From contig NZ_LR130760.1 in NCBI RefSeq assembly GCF_900625095.1, positions 1,791,455 to 1,855,454 on the forward strand: a stretch of 64,000 bases of DNA. Reading direction: 5' to 3'. Positions within the stretch are counted from its first letter, which is position 1; every line of letters begins with the position of its first letter. Positions 9,041 through 16,898 of the stretch are shown piece by piece. This stretch comes from Acinetobacter ihumii (GTDB lineage Bacteria; Pseudomonadota; Gammaproteobacteria; Pseudomonadales; Moraxellaceae). The notes beneath the pieces were generated by a model, which had not been told where the DNA came from, searched no databases, and worked only from the letters and a program-made list of their open reading frames with translations. The translations under genes and the position numbers were made by a program.

Positions 9041-9760
9041 ATGGAAGCAAACTATAAAGAATATGATTTTGAAAAAAGTCGTGAAAGAATTGATGAAATC
9101 TTGAATGCTTCTGAAAATAATTATCTTGAAAGTAATCAAATACCGAGCATTGATAACTTAACATACACAAATGGCTATCATATCAATTGTTCTGCCTTAT
9201 TTATTGACATACGCGGCTCAAAAGAGTTAGCAACAAAACATCAAAAAAAGGTTTTAGCAAAAATTTATAGAGCCTATATTTCAGAACTTGTTGCCTTACT
9301 TAATGGAAATCCAAATATTAGACAAATCTATATTGAAGGTGATTGCGTTTGGGGTGTATTCAATACAGAAACTAAAGATCAAATCGATAAAGTTTTTCAA
9401 ACTGCTTTTGAAGCTAATTCATTAATTCAAACACTTAATATAAAACTAAAGAAAAGGTCCTACTCTCAACTTAAAATAGGTATAGGATTACATTATGGAC
9501 AAGCATTAGTTATAAAAGCTGGCTATAAAGGAAGTGGTATTAATGAAGTTACATGGATTGGTGAGCTTATTGGCAAAACAGCACAATATTGTAGTTACGC
9601 CAGTAAAGGATATAGGAAAACTATTATCTTATCTGATGTGTTTCATCAAAATTTAAATGAACATAATAGAAGTCTTTGTCAAAAAGTAAGTTATACGGAT
9701 TACTATGAAGGTGACATTGTTAGTACCTATATGAATGATTGGGTACAACAAAATGGATAA
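9041..9760 (+). CDS. pycC: Class III nucleotide cyclase, Pycsar PycC-like
   Basis: The 239-residue protein is a single class III cyclase domain with a short N-terminal helix and no sensor domain. The first metal-binding Asp is in CSALFIDIRGS (Asp56) and the second in YIEGDCVWGVF (Asp101). These are followed by KIGIGLHYGQALVIKAG and a WIGELIGKTAQ segment where ordinary adenylate cyclases have an N-x-A-A-R region. This stand-alone form, followed by a small membrane protein, is the hallmark of Pycsar. In that system the cyclase makes cUMP or cCMP on phage infection and the messenger triggers a membrane-damaging effector. Which nucleotide is made cannot be read here. The two genes are distinctly more AT-rich than glyS and look horizontally acquired. 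Confidence 0.82.
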   Translation: MEANYKEYDFEKSRERIDEILNASENNYLESNQIPSIDNLTYTNGYHINCSALFIDIRGSKELATKHQKKVLAKIYRAYISELVALLNGNPNIRQIYIEGDCVWGVFNTETKDQIDKVFQTAFEANSLIQTLNIKLKKRSYSQLKIGIGLHYGQALVIKAGYKGSGINEVTWIGELIGKTAQYCSYASKGYRKTIILSDVFHQNLNEHNRSLCQKVSYTDYYEGDIVSTYMNDWVQQNG

Positions 9761-10337
9761 ATCCACTTTTTTACAGTCTGCCATTCAAGACACTCAACAA
9801 AATATTCGTGCTATTGATTTTAAAATTGGAGCATTGCTAGCAGGTTGTATTGTTCCATTTCCACAAATTAGAACTATTTATGAGTTTTTAAGTTCCAACG
9901 GACTTTGGTGGCAACAAGGTTTAGCTTGGATTATTTTTTCAATTTGGCTAATTGCTGTTTTAATTCTATTGGCAGCACTTTCAGCTATTGATAATCCTAG
10001 TAAACATATTAATGATGGCTATGCCCAAAAAGGTACTTATTACGGAGGTGGAATTTTTAAATTTAATTTAATTAATGGATTCTTGCGTACAGATATTCGC
10101 ACCAATAAAACTGTATTAAATTATTCTAATGAATTAGATGATCCCAATTTTCCATTTATAAATGAACTTGCTTTTGAACATCTAAAATTAATCTATATTC
10201 GTGATTTAAAATTATTTAGGCTCAAGTTTGCTGTCGGTTTGATTGCTTGCTTAATTTTTCTTGGATCAATTTCATTCCTAGTAACACCAAATGTCAAAAA
10301 AATAGAAGTGCAAAATACACAGCAGCAGGAACACTAA
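9753..10337 (+). CDS. pycTM: Pycsar-type transmembrane effector (DUF5706-like)
   Basis: From the ATG at 9753 the protein has 194 residues. An upstream ATG at 9737 is out of this frame; one at 9735 is in frame but would lengthen the overlap with the cyclase. There are three hydrophobic segments (about 25-41, 56-79 and 158-178). A soluble loop of some 75 residues separates the second and third. The AIDFKIGALLAG start and the NELAFEHLKLIYIRDLKLFRL helix before the last segment fit the Pycsar effector membrane family (Pfam DUF5706). In known systems the cyclic pyrimidine binds this protein and it disrupts the inner membrane, killing the infected cell. The 8-nt overlap (ATGGATAA) indicates tight coupling to the cyclase. 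The specific effector family is inferred from pattern and context. Confidence 0.75.
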   Translation: MDKSTFLQSAIQDTQQNIRAIDFKIGALLAGCIVPFPQIRTIYEFLSSNGLWWQQGLAWIIFSIWLIAVLILLAALSAIDNPSKHINDGYAQKGTYYGGGIFKFNLINGFLRTDIRTNKTVLNYSNELDDPNFPFINELAFEHLKLIYIRDLKLFRLKFAVGLIACLIFLGSISFLVTPNVKKIEVQNTQQQEH

Positions 10338-10392
10338 GAAAAAATTTCAAATGTTTACTACGAGTTGTTATAGCTATCCAATTAATAATAAT

Positions 10393-11280
10393 TTATATTT
10401 TCCAATTCATCCACCCGATACTGCCCACAATCATTAATCCTCCAACCAACACATATATCGATGGTCGTTCTCCTAAAAAAAGCACCGCAATCAACATTGC
10501 CACCAACGGCGTACAATACAAAAAATTAGACGCCTGCATTAACGGCATGTGCTTGAGTACATAGCCCCAAAGCAAATACGCCAATGCACTCGGAAAGAGC
10601 CCTAATAGGACTACTGCAATATTTGCCTGCCACGTTGCATCCTGCATTTGCGCTATCAGATCAGAACCATAAAACAATAAAGGCAGCGTTCCAAACCAGA
10701 TCACATAACACATCATACTGATCGAGTCATAAGGCAAATTAAATTTTTTATACAGTACAAAATAAATCGCCCAACACATTGCCGCGAGTAAAATCAATAA
10801 GCTATGTGCATTCGGCAAAATCAAACCCTGATCACCACTGACCACCAAAATTGCACCAGCCAATCCCAATACGATGCATACGCTTTGTTTCAGTGAAATT
10901 TTATCTTTAAAAACCAATGCTGAAATAATTAAGGTAAACAATGGAATCGACTGACTTAAAATACTTGATGCCGTTGCGGTGACATACTGCTGTCCCGTAT
11001 TGATCAACACATGATGCAAGGTCACAGAACATAAACCCAATATTAAAAATAGAGGAAGATCACGTATTTTCGGAATCATTATTCCTTTTTGCAATGCAAT
11101 GACCAGTAATACAGCCGAGGCAATCAAAAAACGCAACAGTGCAATATGTTCAGGTGAATAAGATACTAAAGCACTGTGTACCCCTACAGGTGAATATCCC
11201 CAACACATCACCACTAGAGCAATGTAGAAATAGAGTTTGAGGGGCTGGTGGTTAACAAATGAAATGGATAAATGATGCAT
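10393..11280 (-). CDS. EamA/DMT-family permease
   Basis: This 295-residue integral membrane protein has ten hydrophobic segments arranged as two EamA repeats. The first begins YIALVVMCWGYSPVGVHSAL and the second near AMCWAIYFVLYKKF. The repeat-ending glycine-rich segments (SQSIPLFTLIISALVFKDK and CTPLVAMLIAVLFLGERPS) are diagnostic of the drug/metabolite exporter superfamily. The substrate is unknown. It is transcribed divergently from a LysR-type regulator across 104 nt that contain a long inverted repeat, so that regulator very probably controls it. It converges on the Pycsar-like operon with only 55 nt between. Confidence 0.9.
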   Translation of the reverse strand: MHHLSISFVNHQPLKLYFYIALVVMCWGYSPVGVHSALVSYSPEHIALLRFLIASAVLLVIALQKGIMIPKIRDLPLFLILGLCSVTLHHVLINTGQQYVTATASSILSQSIPLFTLIISALVFKDKISLKQSVCIVLGLAGAILVVSGDQGLILPNAHSLLILLAAMCWAIYFVLYKKFNLPYDSISMMCYVIWFGTLPLLFYGSDLIAQMQDATWQANIAVVLLGLFPSALAYLLWGYVLKHMPLMQASNFLYCTPLVAMLIAVLFLGERPSIYVLVGGLMIVGSIGWMNWKI

Positions 11281-11325
11281 CGAACATAACCAGATATAGG
11301 CTTTGTTGCATCATAAATGGATAGA

Positions 11326-11378
11326 TGATTGAATAAAATTAACTTATATTAATCTTATCATTCATTTTTATTCAATCA
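11326..11378. promoter_or_regulatory. 13-bp inverted repeat, candidate LysR operator
   Basis: TGATTGAATAAAA (11326-11338) and TTTTATTCAATCA (11366-11378) are perfect reverse complements separated by 27 nt. The repeat fills the space between the divergent EamA and LysR genes, the usual position of an autoregulating LysR box. Confidence 0.65.
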
Positions 11379-11384
11379 CAAAAC

Positions 11385-12257
11385 ATGGATATCCAACAAC
11401 TGAGAATGTTTCAAAGCATTGTAGAATGTGGCAGCATGGTGCAAGCAGCCACCAAGCTGCATTGTGTTCCATCGAATATCACCACTCGCATCAAACAACT
11501 TGAAGAAGAACTCAGCGCACCGTTATTTTTACGTGAAGGCAAAATGCTGAAACTGACGGCTTCGGGCGAAGTGTTTTTGGAATATTGCCAAAAAATTTTA
11601 GCCTTGTGTGATGAAGCCAAACGCAGTATTCACCCTGATGCAGCCCCATCAGGGCCATTAAGAATTGGCGCGATCGAATCTTCAGCAACCACTCGCTTAC
11701 CACGTCTGCTGGCTGAATATCACCAGCAGTATCCAGATGTTTCGATTCAAATTACCACAGGAACATGGAAACAACTTTTACAAGATGTACTTCAGCATAA
11801 ACTAGATGGCGCGATTGTCGCGGGACAGATTCAATTCCCATTGCTACATCAACTTGAAATTTATCAGGAAAATATGGTGCTCATTGCAGCACCCTCCATC
11901 GGTAAAATTCACTGTCAGGAAGATTTGATCGATAAAGAAATATTTATGTGGACGGAGGGTTGTCCTTATCGTGCAGCACTTGAAGAATGGCTCAAGTTAA
12001 AGAAGCTTGCTTTGCCCATGACGGGCATTACCAGTTATGCCACGATTATTGGCTGTGTCAGTGCAGGTTCTGGCGTGTCCTTAGTTCCACAAAGTATTTT
12101 TGAACAATATAAAAGTATGACCCATCTTTGCGCTTATCAATTCCCCCATCTTGCCTCCATGCAAAATCAATTTTTCTGGCATGAAAATGTGCAACAGCAT
12201 AAAGCCCGTGATGCATTTATTGCTTTATTAAAAACAGAATTTTCAAATAAAAAATAG
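11385..12257 (+). CDS. LysR-family transcriptional regulator
   Basis: The 290-residue protein has the canonical LysR winged helix at residues 1-62 (MDIQQLRMFQSIVECGSM, then AATKLHCVPSNITTRIKQLE and PLFLREGKMLKLTASG). A two-lobed periplasmic-binding-protein-like effector domain follows from about residue 90 (GPLRIGAIESSATTRLP, then TGTWKQLLQDVLQHKLDGAIV). It is divergent from the EamA permease gene. The start codon lies only 6 nt after the distal arm of a 13-bp inverted repeat, so binding there could also repress its own synthesis. The effector molecule is unknown; an amino acid or a related metabolite would fit the partner exporter. Confidence 0.9.
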   Translation: MDIQQLRMFQSIVECGSMVQAATKLHCVPSNITTRIKQLEEELSAPLFLREGKMLKLTASGEVFLEYCQKILALCDEAKRSIHPDAAPSGPLRIGAIESSATTRLPRLLAEYHQQYPDVSIQITTGTWKQLLQDVLQHKLDGAIVAGQIQFPLLHQLEIYQENMVLIAAPSIGKIHCQEDLIDKEIFMWTEGCPYRAALEEWLKLKKLALPMTGITSYATIIGCVSAGSGVSLVPQSIFEQYKSMTHLCAYQFPHLASMQNQFFWHENVQQHKARDAFIALLKTEFSNKK

Positions 12258-12340
12258 CGTCTTTTTTTGCTGCTTTACTCTAGCTGAATAGTCAAATAGC
12301 GTTATACTTATGCTCAATAACAACACATGTAAGCCATTAA

Positions 12341-12733
12341 ATGATGAAACTTAATCCTCTTTTTTTAGTCACCGCGACCTGTTTAACGCTCACAGCATGT
12401 TCAACGACTCCCCCTCTTCCAGAAACCACTGTGGGCGTGATTGAAGAAGTGACCAACATCAAAGCCTTTCCTGATACCAAAAACAATAAGGCAAAACTGA
12501 TTAAGATGGGAGATCACTGTAATATTGAATTTACGGGTGTTCTGGATGCCGCTCGCGCACGTGAAAACTGGGTATTTAAGGGCAATACTTTAATTTCAGC
12601 TGGAACGGTGATTGTTGCCAAAGATGGAACCAGCTCAGCCAAGTCGTTTGATTTGTATGACAAACAGGTACAAGCCAATTTCCTTTCACTTCGTGACAAT
12701 TTCAAAAAAGAAAACGTCGCTGCTTGTGAATAG
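12341..12733 (+). CDS. Putative lipoprotein
   Basis: The 130-residue product carries a lipoprotein signal with the lipobox LTAC (Cys20), followed by STTPPLPETT. The mature domain of about 110 residues contains a single further conserved-looking Cys pair (Cys at DHCNIEF and the penultimate CE). It has a strand-rich pattern (GVIEEVTNIKAF, CNIEFTGVLDAAR, NTLISAGTVIVAKDG). I do not recognise a family. Two adjacent ATG codons (12341 and 12344) are possible starts. A hairpin with arms GGTTTTGTCC and GGGCAAAACC lies just downstream at about 12748-12782 and may end the transcript. Confidence 0.75.
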   Translation: MMKLNPLFLVTATCLTLTACSTTPPLPETTVGVIEEVTNIKAFPDTKNNKAKLIKMGDHCNIEFTGVLDAARARENWVFKGNTLISAGTVIVAKDGTSSAKSFDLYDKQVQANFLSLRDNFKKENVAACE

Positions 12734-12910
12734 TGAATAAGTTTGGGGGTTTTGTCCTTCATGTCTGTTAAGGGCAAAACCTGTTTGGTTGTCCTATTTC
12801 ACTCCTTGAGTGTATATCCCTTGTAGCAAGCTGTATCAGTTTGATCTCTTTTATTTTTAAATTGAGCGGATCTCGCTAAGATGATTCACATTACAGAATC
12901 AGGAAAAAGG

Positions 12911-13435
12911 ATGGCTAAAATGCTTAAGCATGCCCTGTATGGTGCAACACTCAGCTTGTTTGTTATTCTACCCATTGCAGCCAGTGCTAATGAAACTGTG
13001 ACTCCGCAAGTAGCAAACTCCTCTACAGATCAGCCTAAAAGCATGCCTTATGGTGATAATCCCAATATTTTTCGGGTACTCACTTATAAAACTGGACAAA
13101 GCATTAGCCGTTTAGGCAACTCGATTCAGCGTGGTGCGGATAAATCTTCCACCAAAATCAGTGAAAAATGGCAAGACAGCAAAGCGTATGGTGCAGAGCA
13201 GTCACAGGTTGCTCAACAAAAAGCCAGTGAAGCAAAAACGTATACTGAACAAAAGTGGCAGCAAACCAAAGATGCCGTGGTCGGTACCAATGGGGGTACA
13301 GTGCCTATTGAGCAAAGTAGTTTAAGTCAATCTTCAGCCGCACCAGTGGCAGCCGCCCCTGAAAGCACACCTTCTGCAACTGCAATGCCCGCGACAACAC
13401 CAGCTGCACCATTGCCTGAAAGCGCAAATCCTTAA
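12911..13435 (+). CDS. Secreted alanine-rich helical protein A (LEA-like)
   Basis: From the ATG at 12911 the 174-residue product begins with a signal peptide (MAKMLKHALYG...ASA). The mature part has a hydrophilic helical region rich in Ala, Lys, Gln and Ser. W-x-x-S/T-K modules recur (KWQDSKAYGAEQ, KWQQTKDAVVG). A Pro/Ala/Thr tail ends at SANP. This composition recalls LEA or hydrophilin proteins that protect against drying. The segment SISRLGNSIQRGADKS matches LSRIGNGVKTGVSNTA of the gene at 14833, so the two are related. The upstream in-frame ATG at 12881 is less likely because it would spoil the signal peptide; AGGA precedes 12911. Function is inferred from composition only. Confidence 0.7.
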   Translation: MAKMLKHALYGATLSLFVILPIAASANETVTPQVANSSTDQPKSMPYGDNPNIFRVLTYKTGQSISRLGNSIQRGADKSSTKISEKWQDSKAYGAEQSQVAQQKASEAKTYTEQKWQQTKDAVVGTNGGTVPIEQSSLSQSSAAPVAAAPESTPSATAMPATTPAAPLPESANP

Positions 13436-13551
13436 ACATTAGATTTCATCCATCACTGTTTTAGCTCTTTTCGTTTTCGCGCCAAGAGAGAATTAAAAGG
13501 AACTGATGAAAGAAATCTATTGAGGGCTTCAAAACTTTAGACTTAAAAAAT

Positions 13552-14517
13552 TTAAGAATTGACCTGACGTACAATTTGACCCGTAATAAATCCTTGTGCA
13601 TTTTCAGCCAATTGTTCCACCATGCGTTGTCTGGATTGAACACTGCCCCAAGCAGCGTGTGGGGTGATGATTAAATTCGGAAGATCTGCATCTAGTAAAA
13701 CATTGCCGTCTTTAGGCGGTTCAACGCTGAGTACATCTGTTGCTGCACCTGCAATTTTTCCATGTTTTAAGGCATCTAATAAATCACTTTCATGCACAAT
13801 ACCACCACGTGCGCAATTGATTAGAAATGCAGAAGGTTTCATCATATCAAAGGCGTTTGCATTGATCAGATTTCGGGTATTTTCTGTCAATGGGCAGTGT
13901 AGGCTTAAAAAATCGACTTGAGGCAATAACTCAGACAGCTCTAATCCATGGGCATGTTTAGGTCGGTTTGGAATATTTGCAATGCGGATCTGCATACCAA
14001 ACGCCTGAGCCAATCGTGCGACTTCCTGCCCCAACTCACCGTAACCGACGATGCCCAAAGTCTTTCCAGACAACTCCATAATCGGATAGTCCAGAAAACA
14101 AAATTGTGATGATTGCTGCCAGCGTCCTTGTCGAACTGCGCTATCGTAGTGTAGCAATGACGTGGCTAATACAAGCATTAGGGTCAAAGTGTGCTGTGCA
14201 ACCGAAGCAGTTCCATAGCCCTGACAATTACACACCACAACTCCCTGTGCTGTGGCTGCTTCCAAATCGACATTGTTGGTGCCTGTAGCAGAAATTAAAA
14301 TCAACTTTAGTTGGGGAAGTTGTTGAATAGTTTGTGCATCAATGACGACTTTATTACTAATGACGACTTCAACATTGGTTAATCGCTCGACCACTTGTTC
14401 AGGTGCTGTACTTGCATACAACTGAAGCTCACTAAAACAAGCCCGCAAAGAGCTAAAATCCAGATCATTCATGTCCAGTGAACCATAGTCTAAAAATGCG
14501 GCGGCTAAACTCATCAT
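13552..14517 (-). CDS. D-2-hydroxyacid dehydrogenase (NAD(P)+)
   Basis: The 321-residue protein belongs to the D-isomer-specific 2-hydroxyacid dehydrogenase family. The NAD-binding fingerprint is GIVGYGELGQEVA. The catalytic set is visible as the Arg in NCARGGIV, the Glu in DVLSVEPP and the His in TPHAAWGS. Glycerate or hydroxypyruvate reductase activity is the usual annotation for this subgroup, but the substrate is open. A 12-codon ORF with a near-perfect ribosome binding site and a hairpin lie in its presumed 5' leader. The gene sits, in opposite orientation, between two related secreted helical proteins. Confidence 0.9.
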   Translation of the reverse strand: MMSLAAAFLDYGSLDMNDLDFSSLRACFSELQLYASTAPEQVVERLTNVEVVISNKVVIDAQTIQQLPQLKLILISATGTNNVDLEAATAQGVVVCNCQGYGTASVAQHTLTLMLVLATSLLHYDSAVRQGRWQQSSQFCFLDYPIMELSGKTLGIVGYGELGQEVARLAQAFGMQIRIANIPNRPKHAHGLELSELLPQVDFLSLHCPLTENTRNLINANAFDMMKPSAFLINCARGGIVHESDLLDALKHGKIAGAATDVLSVEPPKDGNVLLDADLPNLIITPHAAWGSVQSRQRMVEQLAENAQGFITGQIVRQVNS

Positions 14518-14549
14518 GTACTCTTATGTAAATTGATAAATGAAAAGTC

Positions 14550-14575
14550 AGCATGCACGATGAACAATGCATACT
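14550..14575 (-). promoter_or_regulatory. Hairpin in the dehydrogenase leader
   Basis: On the minus strand AGTATGCA and TGCATGCT pair over 8 bp (one G-T) around a 10-nt loop, with a TTTT run four bases beyond. It lies between the 12-residue leader ORF and the dehydrogenase start and could act as an attenuator. Confidence 0.35.
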
Positions 14576-14613
14576 GTTTATTTCTTCATGTACATCTGAC
14601 TATCTATCTGAAA

Positions 14614-14652
14614 TTACAATGCGTCAAGGCAGATTTCGCATAAATCCATCAT
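14614..14652 (-). CDS. Candidate 12-residue leader peptide
   Basis: CAGGAGGT, an almost full-length match to the anti-Shine-Dalgarno sequence, precedes ATGATG on the minus strand. The ORF encodes MMDLCEICLDAL and stops with TAA. It lies 97 nt upstream of the dehydrogenase gene at 13552-14517 and on the same strand. Such a strong initiation site with no long ORF behind it suggests a translated leader. The two Cys in CEIC might couple it to cysteine or redox state, but that is inference. No homologue is recognised. Confidence 0.45.
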   Translation of the reverse strand: MMDLCEICLDAL

Positions 14653-14832
14653 TTTACCTCCTGTTTAAAATCTTATTTTTCTCATTCTCCACAATTTCTC
14701 CTTCACTTTAAGATCACGGTTAACTGCTTGTAATTTTTTTGAACTGAGTCACACATATCCCACTTTGTTGATTATGATAGCCACGTCGATCACTTATCAT
14801 GAGATAAAGTGGATTCACAAAAGGAAAGAAAA

Positions 14833-15420
14833 ATGAAAATGATGAAAACTGCTATTTTAACTGCAAGTATTTTAGCTTCTGCAACCGTGTTTGCAGGTAA
14901 TGCTTCTGTCAATGTCGGCGCAAATGCTCAAGTCGAATCAGACGGCGTGCTTAGTCGTATTGGCAATGGGGTAAAAACGGGTGTTAGCAATACCGCACAT
15001 GCAGTTCATTCTACTGCAACCAAGGCAACTGATGCCACAGTCAATGCAGGAAGTCATGTCGCACACAAAACCCATGATGTAGCCGTAACAGCCAAAGATA
15101 AAACCGTAAATGCGGCTGAAAAAGTAGGTGACAAAAGTCAGCAAGCTTGGCAAAGCACCAAACAAGGAACAAAGAAAGCTGTTGCAAATACCAAAGATTT
15201 CAGCGCAGAGCAAAAAGCCAAAGCTGAATCACGCTGGGATGCAACTAAAAATGCTTCAGCCAACAGTGGCATCAATGCCAACACACAAGCGGGTGTAAAA
15301 GTCGGTTCAGTCAATGCCAATGCAGGTGTTGCGGCGAATGCATCAACACGTAATTTAGGTGTTCAAGGTCAAGCAGGCGTTGAAAGACAGCCAACCAAAC
15401 AAAACACTGCGACTAACTAA
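14833..15420 (+). CDS. Secreted alanine-rich helical protein B (LEA-like)
   Basis: From the ATG at 14833, which follows AAGGAAAGAAAA, the 195-residue product has a clear signal peptide ending at VFA. The mature protein has almost no large hydrophobics and is built of Ala/Lys/Thr/Asn/Val helix-forming modules (HSTATKATDATVNAGSHVAH, AWQSTKQGTKKAVANTK, RWDATKNASAN). Short NVGANA/VNANAG-type glycine/asparagine repeats stand at both ends. The pattern resembles group 3 LEA proteins and the desiccation-protective hydrophilins known in Acinetobacter, but with an export signal. It shares the SRxGN module and W-x-x-T-K repeats with the protein at 12911. It is followed by a 12-bp hairpin. Confidence 0.75.
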   Translation: MKMMKTAILTASILASATVFAGNASVNVGANAQVESDGVLSRIGNGVKTGVSNTAHAVHSTATKATDATVNAGSHVAHKTHDVAVTAKDKTVNAAEKVGDKSQQAWQSTKQGTKKAVANTKDFSAEQKAKAESRWDATKNASANSGINANTQAGVKVGSVNANAGVAANASTRNLGVQGQAGVERQPTKQNTATN

Positions 15421-15464
15421 GCCGCTCTAGCACTTCTAGCCAATTATTAGTCGAATCACATCAG

Positions 15465-15490
15465 CACAGGGACGATCAATCGTCCCTGTG
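15465..15490. terminator. Symmetrical hairpin between convergent genes
   Basis: CACAGGGACGAT and ATCGTCCCTGTG form a 12-bp perfect stem with a 2-nt loop between two convergent genes. There is no strong T-run on either strand, so it may protect 3' ends rather than terminate alone. Confidence 0.55.
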
Positions 15491-15545
15491 TGCGTTTCAT
15501 CCTCAATTTAAATACACCATAAATTCAATATTCTATGCAGCAGCG

Positions 15546-16859
15546 CTAAATGGTTTTAAACTTTTCTGCATCTTGTGTTGAATTTTCAGTAAAGCTACAG
15601 ACGCCATGTTCGTCACTATGCAGATTCAACTGTTTATAACTCAGGACAAAGTAATCTGTGTATTTTTTAATTAAAATTGGGCTCATGTCGGTACTCAATG
15701 CATCATCTTCTTTAAATAGTTTCATCACACGTCGGTCATTCATAGCCACGATATAACGTTCAGCATTAATCACAATTTTGACAATACCGCTACTTTTGGC
15801 ATGAATACTGATGAGATATTTATTATTGAGTTGTACCGCATCTACCCGATAACTTTCTAGCTTATGGCTAATCAGATTAAACACCAGATGTTGTCCAAAA
15901 CGATCCTGCAATTCTCCACTGGCTTCAAGTTGTGAAATTGGCAAATTCACTTTAATACCTAATTTTTGCAGATCTTGTTCTGTGACTTGTCGTTTGCTTA
16001 ACATGACACGGGTGATCAGTTGCTTTAAATTGGCATCAAAATATTGATCATCCAGATGCAATTCATTATTTCTTAAAATACGCCCTAGTGCAGCACTATG
16101 CCGCGACATTAAATTTGCAATCACGGTACGATAATAAAACTTGCTATTTTTCTTTACGCTACGCATTTGCTGGTAAAAATAGCCCTGATCATACGGGTGG
16201 CGAATAAAATCATTCAGTAAACTTGAACTTGCCAAGACCGCAAGGGCATCATGTCCTGTAAAGGGTAGTTTCAGAGTATGTAATGCTGGAATGATTTTTT
16301 TGATTTTTAAGTAATGTTCACGATCTTCTTTATAGTAAGGATCATAAACCACAATATACTCAGTTCCAGCACTGACATCGTTCGATTGAATTTGCATATC
16401 ACGGTTTAAGTTGACATCAAAGAACTCGGCATAACGGCGGTCTTCGACTTGCTGCGGATCAATACTAAATTGCGGAACAAAGGCAATCACACGCTTCATG
16501 TTAAGCAATTTGGCATATTTAATGGTGGCATAACCGCCCATCGATCCACCATAGCCGATAATAGATGCAAACTGATCGAGTATTGGCTGCACACTTTCCA
16601 TCATCTGTTGCATAGATGCTTGCGGAAACCATGATTTGAGTTTGGGCATAATCCCCAGCACATTATAATCATATTTCATCAATGATTTTTCGGCATTAAT
16701 ACTTAGACCTTTGGCACGGCTAATTAAGTCTCCAAATGAAATCACCAATTCGCTGGATGTACCTTTTAGAAAAATAACGCGGATGTGTTCGTCTTCAAAA
16801 ATAATTTGTTTGTCCATTCGACTACCGAAAAATAGTGACTGCGCTAATGGCACTGGCAT
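15546..16859 (-). CDS. Alpha/beta-hydrolase-fold protein of unknown function
   Basis: The 437-residue protein is not one I recognise by name. Residues 100-230 look like an alpha/beta-hydrolase core. GYGGSMGGYATIKYA is a G-x-S-x-G nucleophile elbow, VVYDPYYKEDREH a candidate acid, and LPFTGHDALAVL a candidate catalytic His. Similar sequences occur in polysaccharide-linked and Asp2-like proteins. A second half of about 200 residues (QLITRVMLSKRQVTEQDLQK, then a strand-rich tail) has no obvious fold. No signal peptide is seen, so it is probably cytoplasmic. The start is uncertain: 16859 or the internal ATG at 16817, neither with a good ribosome binding site. Interleaved inverted repeats lie upstream. 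Confidence 0.75.
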   Translation of the reverse strand: MPVPLAQSLFFGSRMDKQIIFEDEHIRVIFLKGTSSELVISFGDLISRAKGLSINAEKSLMKYDYNVLGIMPKLKSWFPQASMQQMMESVQPILDQFASIIGYGGSMGGYATIKYAKLLNMKRVIAFVPQFSIDPQQVEDRRYAEFFDVNLNRDMQIQSNDVSAGTEYIVVYDPYYKEDREHYLKIKKIIPALHTLKLPFTGHDALAVLASSSLLNDFIRHPYDQGYFYQQMRSVKKNSKFYYRTVIANLMSRHSAALGRILRNNELHLDDQYFDANLKQLITRVMLSKRQVTEQDLQKLGIKVNLPISQLEASGELQDRFGQHLVFNLISHKLESYRVDAVQLNNKYLISIHAKSSGIVKIVINAERYIVAMNDRRVMKLFKEDDALSTDMSPILIKKYTDYFVLSYKQLNLHSDEHGVCSFTENSTQDAEKFKTI

Positions 16860-16898
16860 CAGTCACAAAAATGCTGGAACTTATTATTTTATAAGGAC

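Noticed and set aside
10247..10564. 105-codon plus-strand ORF after the Pycsar effector
   Set aside because: It overlaps both the effector end and the antisense of the EamA gene, and the second half is the complement of conserved EamA codons.
11300..11316. ctttgttgcatcata, resembling insertion-sequence ends seen in Acinetobacter
   Set aside because: Only one short partial match is present; no partner inverted repeat, target duplication or transposase remnant is nearby.
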